This document shows positions 8,551 to 16,600 of a DNA stretch of 64,000 nt, one piece after another; positions within the stretch are counted from its first letter, which is position 1, and every line of letters begins with the position of its first letter. Made by a program: the position numbers and the translations under genes. Origin of the DNA: Fictibacillus aquaticus (lineage in GTDB: Bacteria > Bacillota > Bacilli > Bacillales > Fictibacillaceae); contig NZ_NOII01000001.1 in assembly GCF_002245695.1 (NCBI RefSeq), positions 744,001 through 808,000 on the forward strand, in the 5' to 3' direction. The notes beneath the pieces were generated by a model, which did no database searches, was not told where the DNA came from, and saw only the letters and a list, made by a program, of their open reading frames with translations.

Positions 8551-8661
8551 GTTGATTGGAGTGTAAGGCGCCGACTCCAGCGGGACGAGTGGGACAGGAG
8601 AGACCCTTAAGGTAGCGTAGCGGCAAAGGGGCTCACCTGTCTAGCTGAAACGGAAATCAAC
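8551..8661 (+). repeat. Dispersed structured GC-rich repeat, copy A (short form)
   Basis: A 111-bp element in the 483-bp gap between yjbC and the next gene. It has terminal inverted ends GTTGATT and AATCAAC, a GGAGTGTAAGGCGCCGACTC block, a central GGAGAG/CTCACC pairing with one mismatch, and a GCGTAGCGGC apical segment. The same order occurs in copies at 21921-22107 and 35435-35619. This copy lacks a roughly 59-bp internal block and about 17 bp near the right end. The flanks (8313-8550 and 8662-8795) show no convincing gene; a 60-codon frame at 8309-8491 is judged spurious. Confidence 0.85.
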
Positions 8662-8795
8662 AGCTTCATCGCTTTCTTTCACAGCAACGACGTTTTCGAC
8701 GGTTATTTTATTTAATTTCCCCTCTTTCTAACTTTCTTATCATTGTTTACAATAGAATTAGTAAATTTTTCTTTTTAACCAATAAGGAGGCTTCG

Positions 8796-8978
8796 ATGAA
8801 AGAATACCTCATTGACCTGACACTGCTGGCACTTTGCTTAATCAGTTTGACCGCTTTAATGGGTACCATTTCCCGATTTATTGCTCAAACTTTTTTTGGA
8901 GGAAAAAAGAAGAGCTTTTTCCTTTCGCAGTCACAAGGTTTTCAGGAAAATTGGAAAAAAGTTCAACGCCGGAAATAG
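8796..8978 (+). CDS. Small single-pass membrane protein
   Basis: A 60-residue protein with one long hydrophobic helix (about residues 4-33). A Lys-rich stretch (GGKKKSFF) and a basic C-terminus (KKVQRRK) suggest the tail faces the cytoplasm. ATG 8796 is preceded by AAGGAGG at seven bases. A terminator follows. No known family recognised. It is the only gene between repeat copy A and the UbiD-type decarboxylase and has its own terminator. Confidence 0.6.
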   Translation: MKEYLIDLTLLALCLISLTALMGTISRFIAQTFFGGKKKSFFLSQSQGFQENWKKVQRRK

Positions 8979-8997
8979 AATATTCAACGATTATGTG

Positions 8998-9026
8998 AAA
9001 ACAGCCTCTTTATGGCTGTTTTTTTA
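8998..9026 (+). terminator. Terminator after the small membrane protein gene
   Basis: Stem ACAGCC (9001-9006) with GGCTGT (9014-9019), flanked by A and T runs. It precedes the UbiD-type gene. Confidence 0.75.
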
Positions 9027-9084
9027 CTGCCGCGGCTAAAAAACAGCTATAATGAAATTGGATTCTACATAAAGAGGTGTAACC

Positions 9085-10845
9085 ATGCATACTAACCTTC
9101 GCAGTTTTATCAGCATGCTGCAAAAAGAAAAAGAAATCATTACTATTACAAAAGAAGTTGATCCATACCTTGAAATCCCTGAACTTCACAGAAGGGTTAT
9201 CGATGAGCAAGGACCTGCATTGCTGTTCACCAATGTTAAAGGCAAGGACATCCCAGTCGTCACAAACCTTTTTGGAACAATCCGAAGAGTAGATATGGCA
9301 TTCGGTCCGAAGCCAGAAAAAATCGTTAAAGATCTTGTTTCTTCTATTGATGAACTGATGCCTCCTACCTTTTCTGCACTTTGGAAAAGAAAAGGACTGA
9401 TTAAAGACGTAACATCCCTTGGTACGAAGATGGTATCTGAGAAGTCTGCACCGATCACGGATGTGAGCACACAGAACTTCAATATGAAAGACCTTCCAGC
9501 GCTTACAGGCTGGCATTTGGATTCAAATCCGTTTGTTACTCTTCCTCTTGTTTATACCGAGCATCCGGACAAGCATGAGCACAACCTCGGGATGTACAGG
9601 ATTGAAATAAAAGAACCGAAGAAAACAGGCATTCACTGGCAGATTCATAAAGGCGGCGGGTTTCACTATCATGCTGCTGAAAAGAAAAATGAGGCTCTTC
9701 CTGTAACACTGTTTTTAGGCGGACCTCCTTCACTAATGATCAGTGCTATAGCTCCTCTTCCTGAAGCTGTACCTGAATTGATGTTTTCATCGCTTCTTAT
9801 GGGAGAAAAACTAAAGCTAACAAAAGTGGACGGACACCCTCATCCCTTAATCGCAGAAGCTGAATTTGCGTTTGGCGGGCACGTACCTCCCCGAATCCGG
9901 GAACCAGAAGGACCGTTCGGCGACCATTACGGCTACTATTCTTGGGCACATGACTTTCCCGTATTTAATGTTGAAAAAATGTGGAAAAGGAAAGACGCGA
10001 TCTACCCAGCAACAGTTGTCGGAAAGCCGCGCCAGGAAGATTATTTTATCGGGGAATACCTTCAGCGCTTGATGAGCCCGCTTTTCCCGGTTGTTATGAA
10101 CGGAGTGCGTGACTTATGGACATATGCTGAAACCGGCTTCCATGCACTTGCTGGAGCTGTCGTAAGAGAATCTTACTACAAAGAAGGACTTGCTCATGCA
10201 TTCAGAATCATGGGTGAAGGACAGCTTACACTTACAAAGTTTTTGATGGTCACGAACAAACCTGTCAATCTGCAAAATTTCAGCGAACTGCTTGAAGGTG
10301 TTCTTGAACGGTTTCTTCCTGAGCGTGATCTTCTTATCATCCATGATACATCGATGGATACTCTCGATTATACAGGCAGAAAGTTGAATACGGGTTCAAA
10401 AGCGATCATGACCGGTCTTGGAGAACCAGTCAGAGAGCTTCAGAGAACGTATAATGGAGGCCCAGTTGGCGGTGCAGGAAACATTGAAGTATTCTGCGGA
10501 GGATGCTTATGCGTTTCTGGTCCATCATTTGATGAAGCACCTGATTATGCAGAAGCTCTCTTGCAAACATCCGGAGAGGCATTTAAAGGCTGGCCGCTCG
10601 TGGTGCTCGTCGACGATGCTTCGATTGCACGTAAACAGTCCTCCTTTTTATGGACCGTTTTCACAAGGTTTGATCCGGCGTATGATGTGTATGCAAAGGG
10701 AACGATCGACCGCAATCGTGTGAAATATGAAGGCACCATTATTATTGATGCACGCATGAAGCCGTTCTATCCGCCAGTCGTTGAGACACGAGATGATATT
10801 AAGTCACTTGTTGACAGCCGATGGACTGAATATTTTAAAAGCTGA
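9085..10845 (+). CDS. UbiD-family (prenylated-FMN) decarboxylase
   Basis: A 586-residue enzyme of the UbiD/YclC family. These use prenylated FMN to decarboxylate aromatic or unsaturated acids. The hallmark segment EPEGPFGDHYGYYS places the catalytic acids at Glu275 and Asp280, and the N-terminal half holds the split-barrel FMN-binding fold. Start ATG 9085 has AAAGAGG upstream. No ubiX-type prenyltransferase lies nearby, so the cofactor must be supplied from elsewhere. The substrate is unknown: phenolic acid decarboxylation is possible, while ubiquinone synthesis is unlikely in a menaquinone-using Bacillaceae (inference). It is a single-gene unit with terminators on both sides. Confidence 0.85.
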   Translation: MHTNLRSFISMLQKEKEIITITKEVDPYLEIPELHRRVIDEQGPALLFTNVKGKDIPVVTNLFGTIRRVDMAFGPKPEKIVKDLVSSIDELMPPTFSALWKRKGLIKDVTSLGTKMVSEKSAPITDVSTQNFNMKDLPALTGWHLDSNPFVTLPLVYTEHPDKHEHNLGMYRIEIKEPKKTGIHWQIHKGGGFHYHAAEKKNEALPVTLFLGGPPSLMISAIAPLPEAVPELMFSSLLMGEKLKLTKVDGHPHPLIAEAEFAFGGHVPPRIREPEGPFGDHYGYYSWAHDFPVFNVEKMWKRKDAIYPATVVGKPRQEDYFIGEYLQRLMSPLFPVVMNGVRDLWTYAETGFHALAGAVVRESYYKEGLAHAFRIMGEGQLTLTKFLMVTNKPVNLQNFSELLEGVLERFLPERDLLIIHDTSMDTLDYTGRKLNTGSKAIMTGLGEPVRELQRTYNGGPVGGAGNIEVFCGGCLCVSGPSFDEAPDYAEALLQTSGEAFKGWPLVVLVDDASIARKQSSFLWTVFTRFDPAYDVYAKGTIDRNRVKYEGTIIIDARMKPFYPPVVETRDDIKSLVDSRWTEYFKS

Positions 10846-10868
10846 GAGTATGCCTCTCAGCTTTTTTA
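10837..10868 (+). terminator. Terminator of the UbiD-family gene
   Basis: An 8-bp stem (10841-10848 with 10854-10861) with A/T arms overlaps the stop codon. Confidence 0.85.
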
Positions 10869-10937
10869 TATTTGTAATTGTTTATGAAAAATGGTATATT
10901 ATTTAGAAATACTTTTTTAAAGAAAGGAGAATTGCAC

Positions 10938-11477
10938 ATGAGAAAAGTGACTCTAACTGAAATTTTCACTCATCCATATGCCCAAAAATACATGAAGCGA
11001 GCGGGAATCGTACATGCTGTCTCAACTGCATATCACGCTTTCCATATTGCTAAGGAAAATGGCGCTGATCCTGATTCTGCTGCCAAAGCTGCACTGCTGC
11101 ATGATATTGGCCATTACACATGGTACAATAACGGTACATGGGATTATGACCTTTACAAAGAAAATGACATTCATGCGATCAAAGGAGCCGAGCGGGCTCA
11201 CAAGCTTCTTGTCCGACTTGGTGAAGATCCAAAAAAGGCAAAAGAAATCGCACTTGCCATCCTGCTTCATACTGATTCCTATCTTCCTGAAAGCTCTTTA
11301 GCGCGCACACCGCTGCAGGAAGCCGTAGCGAGGGCTGATGAAATGGATGAAGAACCCGGTGGAATGCACCATTACAGACAGATGGATGATGAAAGAACGA
11401 TAAAAATGCTTCAAAAACTAGATAGGATGGTTGAAAATGAACAAAACCGCCAAACATTAAAGCACTCTGTTTCCTAA
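10938..11477 (+). CDS. HD-domain phosphohydrolase-like protein
   Basis: A 179-residue HD-superfamily protein. The metal-binding set is visible as VHAVSTAYHAF, then LLHDIGHYTW (the HD pair) and a downstream LLHTDSY and ADEMDE. Such proteins hydrolyse nucleotides or other phosphoesters, but the substrate cannot be told here. ATG 10938 with an AAAGGAG site is chosen; a longer in-frame start at 10878 lies in the AT-rich leader. It stands alone and converges on a degV gene, with which it shares a terminator hairpin. Confidence 0.8.
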   Translation: MRKVTLTEIFTHPYAQKYMKRAGIVHAVSTAYHAFHIAKENGADPDSAAKAALLHDIGHYTWYNNGTWDYDLYKENDIHAIKGAERAHKLLVRLGEDPKKAKEIALAILLHTDSYLPESSLARTPLQEAVARADEMDEEPGGMHHYRQMDDERTIKMLQKLDRMVENEQNRQTLKHSVS

Positions 11478-11500
11478 AGGAAAACAGAGTGCTTATTTGT
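11459..11500. terminator. Bidirectional hairpin between the HD-domain gene and degV
   Basis: A 14-bp stem (11461-11474 with 11479-11493, one bulged A) overlaps the HD gene stop codon and lies just after the degV stop. Confidence 0.75.
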
Positions 11501-11508
11501 ATCATATA

Positions 11509-12357
11509 TTAATAATAGATAAAACCAATCGCATTGTTTCCAGAATACGTACCGATCGTACTCCCAAATCTTGTGAAAGAGATATTCTTAAACGTATCAA
11601 GATTTAAAGATGTGTTGAATTCTTGTAATACTTCTTCTTTTGAGTTTAAGCTATGGATGATAAACAGCTTTTTCTCAGGGTTATTCTGGCGCCATTCCTG
11701 AATCATTTCATTCAGCTTAGTAATTCCCTTTTTCCTGCCGCGGAATTTCCCGATCGTTTCTACCACGCCGTCATGAATCGAGATAAGCGGTTTAATATTG
11801 AGCATGCCTGCTATCGCTCCTTGAACAGCAGATATTCTTCCGCCTTTTTTCAAGTTTTCCAGCGTTTCCAGCAGAACGTACGCAGTAATATCCTTTTTCT
11901 CTCCGTTCAATACAGAACAAATTTCCTCAGGATTTTTCCCTTCAGCAGCAAGCTGGACTGCTCTTTCGTATAAAACATGAACACCGCCTGAAGCGATTCC
12001 CGTATCAACGATGAAAATTTTATTTTGATCAGCTTCATCCAGCATGCTTTTTGCGAGTGTAGCGCTTTGCAATGTCCCGCTCAAATTTTTTGATAGACCG
12101 AGATAGATAACTACCTGGCCTTTATCGATCTCGGTCTTAAACGTTTCTAAGAAGGCATGTGGAGAAGGCTGACTTGTCTTTGGCAATTCAGGCTCTCTTC
12201 CCATTCTCTCGTAAAATTCATTTTCAGTAATATTTACGCCGTCTAAGTATTGATCTTCTCCAAACTGCACGTTTAAAGGAACGATGACGAGCGGGTAGCC
12301 AGTAATAGGCTCTATTCTGTAATCACTTGCACTATCCAGTACGAATGATAATTTCAT
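11509..12357 (-). CDS. DegV-family fatty-acid-binding protein
   Basis: A 282-residue DegV protein. The family binds long-chain fatty acids; in Firmicutes the FakB proteins present them to the kinase FakA for phosphorylation. The N-terminal LSFVLDSASDY and the lipid-contacting segments TSQPSPHAF and GLSKNLSGT match the FakB fold. Start ATG 12357 gives the standard N-terminus; an upstream in-frame start at 12405 adds 16 residues unlike the family. A second DegV protein lies at 34342. The kinase is not in the window. Confidence 0.88.
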   Translation of the reverse strand: MKLSFVLDSASDYRIEPITGYPLVIVPLNVQFGEDQYLDGVNITENEFYERMGREPELPKTSQPSPHAFLETFKTEIDKGQVVIYLGLSKNLSGTLQSATLAKSMLDEADQNKIFIVDTGIASGGVHVLYERAVQLAAEGKNPEEICSVLNGEKKDITAYVLLETLENLKKGGRISAVQGAIAGMLNIKPLISIHDGVVETIGKFRGRKKGITKLNEMIQEWRQNNPEKKLFIIHSLNSKEEVLQEFNTSLNLDTFKNISFTRFGSTIGTYSGNNAIGFIYY

Positions 12358-12459
12358 GTTTCGACAACTCCATTTCTCACTGTATAAACACATGAAGATC
12401 CGCATAAAAATAGGCGCATCACATGATGAATCCGCTTTAATACATTTATTTTAACATAA

Positions 12460-12488
12460 AAAGACCTCCTGTTATACAGGAGATCTCA
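12460..12488 (-). terminator. Terminator of the opp operon
   Basis: A 10-bp stem (12462-12471 with 12477-12486, one G-U pair), followed by a T-run on the minus strand, lies just after oppF. Confidence 0.8.
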
Positions 12489-12502
12489 TTTTTGAAAACC
12501 GA

Positions 12503-13498
12503 TTAGTTTTGTTTCATTGCTTCTTCGTCATAAAGATGACAAGCTACCCAATGGCCTTCTCGTGCTTCGAGCCATTTTGGCTCAACAGCTGCACAAACGT
12601 CCATTGCATGAGGGCAGCGTGTTCGGAAGCGGCATCCGCTTGGAGGATTGATCGGTGAAGGAACATCTCCTTCAAGGATAATTCTTTCACGGCTGCGTTC
12701 CACTTCTGGATCTGGTACAGGAATGGCAGAAAGCAAAGCCTGCGTGTAAGGGTGAAGAGGCTCTTCATAGAGCATGTCGCTTCCTGTAAGTTCTACCATG
12801 CTTCCAAGGTACATTACTCCAACACGGTCAGATATATGCTTAACCATTGAAAGGTCATGAGCGATAAAGAGATATGTTAAGCCTCTTTCTTTTTGCAGCT
12901 TCATCATCAAGTTGACGACCTGCGCCTGGATGGAAACGTCCAATGCAGAAATCGGCTCATCGGCAATGATAAAGTCCGGGTCAACTGCAAGAGCGCGGGC
13001 GATCCCGATACGCTGGCGCTGTCCTCCTGAGAATTCATGCGGATAACGGTTTGCGTGATCTTTGTTTAAGCCTACTGTTTCAAGCAGTTCATATACACGT
13101 GCATCACGCTCTTTGTCGTTTTTTGCAAGTCCGTGAATGTCTATTCCCTCGGCAATAATGTCTTTTACTGTCATACGAGGGTTAAGAGATGCGTAAGGGT
13201 CTTGGAAAATCATTTGCATCTTACGATTGAACTTTTTAAGATCTTTACGCGATTTTTTACCATGAACGTTTTCACCTTCATAGTTAACTTCGCCTTCTGT
13301 TGCACCATAAAGACGGATGATCGTACGTCCTGTAGTAGACTTACCGCACCCAGATTCTCCTACAAGTCCGAGAGTCTCGCCTTTGTAAATCTCGAATGAA
13401 ACGTTGTCAACAGCTTTTAGCACTTGTTTCTTTCCAACTTCAAAGTACTTTTTAAGCCCTTTAACTTCTAATAAAACTTCTCTATCTTTTACTGACAT
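12503..13498 (-). CDS. oppF: Oligopeptide ABC transporter ATPase OppF
   Basis: A 331-residue ATPase subunit. Walker A GESGCGKST, signature FSGGQRQRIGIARAL and Walker B FIIADEP are intact. The C-terminal cysteine-rich SGCRFRTRCPHAMDVC is the oligopeptide/dipeptide ATPase tail, which in related proteins binds an iron-sulfur cluster. It pairs with OppD to power peptide import. Its start overlaps the oppD stop (TAATG). The order oppA-B-C-D-F on the minus strand equals B. subtilis opp, which imports peptides including signalling peptides for competence and sporulation. Confidence 0.95.
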   Translation of the reverse strand: MSVKDREVLLEVKGLKKYFEVGKKQVLKAVDNVSFEIYKGETLGLVGESGCGKSTTGRTIIRLYGATEGEVNYEGENVHGKKSRKDLKKFNRKMQMIFQDPYASLNPRMTVKDIIAEGIDIHGLAKNDKERDARVYELLETVGLNKDHANRYPHEFSGGQRQRIGIARALAVDPDFIIADEPISALDVSIQAQVVNLMMKLQKERGLTYLFIAHDLSMVKHISDRVGVMYLGSMVELTGSDMLYEEPLHPYTQALLSAIPVPDPEVERSRERIILEGDVPSPINPPSGCRFRTRCPHAMDVCAAVEPKWLEAREGHWVACHLYDEEAMKQN

Positions 13499-14517
13499 TA
13501 ACGAGCACCTCCTACTAAAGCCTCTTCAGGCGGCTCTACTTTAGGAGCTCGCTCATCTAGAAGCCAGCAAGCCGCTTTGTGGCTTGTGGATACATCATAA
13601 GCTTCTGGCATATGTTCTACACACACTTCCATAGCATACGGACAACGCGCCGCAAAAGGGCATCCTTTTGGCGGATTCAGCAAGTCCGGTGGCGTACCTG
13701 GAATGGCAAGAAGCTCTTTAGACTCAGCATGCAGCTTAGGCATGGAAGCAAGCAGTCCCCAAGTATAAGGGTGCTTTGGCTTGTAGAATATTTCATCAAC
13801 TGTACCAGTCTCGACGATTGTTCCGCCATACATAACCGCTACACGCTGTGCAAGGTTTGCAACAACACCAAGATCGTGTGTGATCAGGATAATCGCTGTA
13901 CCTGTCTTTTCCTGAAGATCACGCATCAGATCAAGGATCTGTGCCTGAATGGTAACGTCAAGAGCTGTTGTCGGCTCATCGGCAATCAATAATTTCGGAT
14001 TACATGCAAGTGCGATCGCGATAACAACACGCTGTCTCATACCACCGGAGAACTGGTGCGGATATTCTTGCACACGTACTTCCGGATTAGGAATGCCTAC
14101 AAGCTTAAGCAGGTTGATTGCACGTTCCTTTGCTTCACCTTTTGACATGTTCTGGTGCTTTCTAAGCCCTTCCATGATTTGCTTTCCAACAGTCATGGTC
14201 GGGTTAAGAGAAGTCATCGGGTCCTGGAAGATCATTGAGATTTCAGCACCGCGGATTTTTTCCATCTCTCTATTCGATGCTTTTACAAGATCTTTGCCTT
14301 CAAACAGGATCTGACCTTCTTTAATTTTACTGGTCTTAGCAGGCAGCAGGCGCATAACAGCCTTGGATGTTACCGATTTACCAGACCCGGACTCACCTAC
14401 GATCGCAAGTGATTCCCCTTTATCGAGCTGAAGGTTTACACCGCGAACCGCTTTAACTTCGCCTCCATATGTGTTGAAGGAGACATGCACATTTTTTAAT
14501 TCTAATAGCTTTTCCAT
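13498..14517 (-). CDS. oppD: Oligopeptide ABC transporter ATPase OppD
   Basis: A 339-residue ATPase subunit partnering OppF. Walker A GESGSGKS, signature FSGGMRQRVVIAIAL, Walker B LLIADEP and the H-loop ITHDLGVVA are present. The conserved C-terminal cysteine motif CPFAARCPYAMEVC is intact. Its start lies 11 bases after the oppC stop, and its stop overlaps the oppF start, so translation is probably coupled. Confidence 0.95.
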   Translation of the reverse strand: MEKLLELKNVHVSFNTYGGEVKAVRGVNLQLDKGESLAIVGESGSGKSVTSKAVMRLLPAKTSKIKEGQILFEGKDLVKASNREMEKIRGAEISMIFQDPMTSLNPTMTVGKQIMEGLRKHQNMSKGEAKERAINLLKLVGIPNPEVRVQEYPHQFSGGMRQRVVIAIALACNPKLLIADEPTTALDVTIQAQILDLMRDLQEKTGTAIILITHDLGVVANLAQRVAVMYGGTIVETGTVDEIFYKPKHPYTWGLLASMPKLHAESKELLAIPGTPPDLLNPPKGCPFAARCPYAMEVCVEHMPEAYDVSTSHKAACWLLDERAPKVEPPEEALVGGAR

Positions 14518-14528
14518 TCATACTCCCC

Positions 14529-15545
14529 CTATTTACGCATTTTCGGATCTAAAGCGTCTCTCAGTCCATCACCCAGCATGTTAAAGCTAATCATCAGCAA
14601 GCTGATAATGATTGAAGGTATAAGCATAAGGTGAGGGAAAATCTGAAGCGATCTAAACCCTTCGTTTACTAGCGACCCTAGGGAAGCTGTCGGAGGACGA
14701 AGACCTAATCCGATAAAGCTCAAGAATGCTTCAAAGAAAATCGCTGTCGGAATTGTAAATGTTGTTGTGATAATGATCGGTCCTAATACGTTCGGAATAA
14801 GGTGCTTGGATACAAGTCTCTTATCTCCTGCACCTAAAGTTCTTGATGCTAATACGAATTCTTGGCCTTTCAGTTTCAAAATCTGTGCGCGGACGATACG
14901 CGCCATACCGGTCCATCCAGAGATGGCCATCGCGATAATGATGGATGTTATACCTGGCTTCAGAATCAAAATAAGCAAGATAATAATAACCAAGTTTGGT
15001 ATACCGATCAAGATTTCAATAAAACGCTGCATATAGTTGTCGGTCTTGCCGCCGTAGAATGCTGAGATACCACCGTATGTGATACCGATCAGCAAATCTA
15101 GTATTGCAGCAACAAACGCGATCAAAAGTGATACTTGTGTTCCTTCCCAGATGCGCGTCCATTGGTCGCGGCCAAGTGCATCTGTTCCAAACCAGAAGTA
15201 ATCTTTCTGCTGCTTCAGCTTATATTGGTCCATGCCGCGGATATCAACACCATCAAGTCCTAGGAAAGAAATGTTTTCAAGACCTTGAACTTTCGGCGGT
15301 AAGTTTACTCTCATAAGATCCTGATCATTAAAGCCATATTTGCTCATTTGCGGTCCTATGAAAGCCATAAGTGCGATAAACACAATAATGATCAAACCTG
15401 TTACTGCTGCTTTATTTTTACGAAGACGAATCCATGCATCTTTCCAGAAGCTGATACTCGGACGGGCGATGACCTCTTTATTCTCTTTTCGGACTTGGGC
15501 AGGCTGAAACAACTCTGTGCTGATCTCGTGTTTTGGTAAGCTCAT
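14529..15545 (-). CDS. oppC: Oligopeptide ABC transporter permease OppC
   Basis: A 338-residue inner-membrane permease with an N-terminal cytoplasmic tail of about 40 residues, a first helix (VTGLIIIVFIALMAFIGP) and the binding-protein-dependent transport domain. The EAA-loop ASRTLGAGDKRLVSKHLIPN is visible around residue 230. It dimerises with OppB to form the channel. Its start overlaps the oppB stop as TAATG. Confidence 0.94.
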   Translation of the reverse strand: MSLPKHEISTELFQPAQVRKENKEVIARPSISFWKDAWIRLRKNKAAVTGLIIIVFIALMAFIGPQMSKYGFNDQDLMRVNLPPKVQGLENISFLGLDGVDIRGMDQYKLKQQKDYFWFGTDALGRDQWTRIWEGTQVSLLIAFVAAILDLLIGITYGGISAFYGGKTDNYMQRFIEILIGIPNLVIIILLILILKPGITSIIIAMAISGWTGMARIVRAQILKLKGQEFVLASRTLGAGDKRLVSKHLIPNVLGPIIITTTFTIPTAIFFEAFLSFIGLGLRPPTASLGSLVNEGFRSLQIFPHLMLIPSIIISLLMISFNMLGDGLRDALDPKMRK

Positions 15546-16474
15546 TATTCCTTCCCTCCTGAAATTCGAATACGCGGATCAATGATTCCGTATAGAATAT
15601 CTACTAATAAAATGACGCCAATGAAAAGTGTGCTGTAAAACAGTGTAGTCCCCATGATTACCGGGTAATCATTAGTTGCGATAGAAGATACGAACTGCTG
15701 GCCAAGACCAGGAACACTGAATATTCTTTCAATAACAAGAGTGCCTGTGATCAAGTTTACTGCCAATGGCCCCAAGATTGTGATAACGGGAATCATGGCG
15801 TTGCGGATTGCATGCGTTACGATGACTCTCGCGTTGCTCAATCCTTTTGAACGCGCGGTAATAATGTAGTCTTGCCCAAGTACTTCTAAAATTTCGGTAC
15901 GCATAAAACGGGATGTTGTGGCGATTACTACTAACGATAAAGCGATAGATGGCAGAATAGTATGCTCCCATGTTGTCCAGAATGCTACAGGAAGCCATTG
16001 CAATTTAACTCCTACATAATATTGAAGCAAACTTGCAAAAACGAATGAAGGTATGGAAAGCCCGAGTACGGATGCAACCGTGGCAGAATAGTCCACCCAC
16101 GAATTATGCCGGATGGCGGCAATCGTACCAAGAATTAGTCCAAGTACCGTACCGAGTATTAAAGATTGCATTCCTAAAAACGCGGATGCGCCAATTCGTT
16201 CACCGATTAGTGTAGAAACAGGGCGACCGTCAAACTGGAATGAGATGCCAAGGTCTCCTTGAGCTAATGCTGTCATGTATTTCACATATTGAACAGGTAC
16301 AGGTTCGTTCAAACCATACTTATCCAATAAAATTTCCTTTTGCGTATCACTTAAACGGTCTTCATTGTTGAATGGCGAACCAGGCAGCAACTTCATCAAG
16401 AAAAACGTTACTGAAGCAATAATAAACAGCGTAAGGAGCATGTAGCCGATTCTTTTAAGTACATATTTCCCCAT
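15545..16474 (-). CDS. oppB: Oligopeptide ABC transporter permease OppB
   Basis: A 309-residue permease with an N-terminal helix followed by the five-helix transport domain. The EAA loop ARSKGLSNARVIVTHAIRNA is visible. ATG 16474 has AGGAGG eight bases upstream; an in-frame start at 16528 is less likely because it extends into the hairpin-containing spacer after oppA. Confidence 0.94.
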   Translation of the reverse strand: MGKYVLKRIGYMLLTLFIIASVTFFLMKLLPGSPFNNEDRLSDTQKEILLDKYGLNEPVPVQYVKYMTALAQGDLGISFQFDGRPVSTLIGERIGASAFLGMQSLILGTVLGLILGTIAAIRHNSWVDYSATVASVLGLSIPSFVFASLLQYYVGVKLQWLPVAFWTTWEHTILPSIALSLVVIATTSRFMRTEILEVLGQDYIITARSKGLSNARVIVTHAIRNAMIPVITILGPLAVNLITGTLVIERIFSVPGLGQQFVSSIATNDYPVIMGTTLFYSTLFIGVILLVDILYGIIDPRIRISGGKE

Positions 16475-16555
16475 ATTATGACCCTCCTCTATTCTTGCTC
16501 TATAGGAACTGGAATCTGAATTATCCAATAATTTTCAAGGTTATAGGCAAAAAAA

Positions 16556-16582
16556 GAGTATATGTCAGGACGACATATACTC
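16556..16582 (-). terminator. Terminator-like hairpin between oppA and oppB
   Basis: A perfect 11-bp stem (16556-16566 with 16572-16582) with a 5-base loop is followed on the minus strand by seven T residues. It lies inside the operon. It probably limits read-through so that the binding protein is made in excess over the permeases. Confidence 0.8.
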
Positions 16583-16600
16583 TCCTGAATAACTCTAGTT

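Noticed and set aside
9010-9516. A 168-codon minus-strand frame over the 5' part of the UbiD gene
   Set aside because: Shadow frame of the opposite strand; Cys/Phe/Arg-rich with no start signals.
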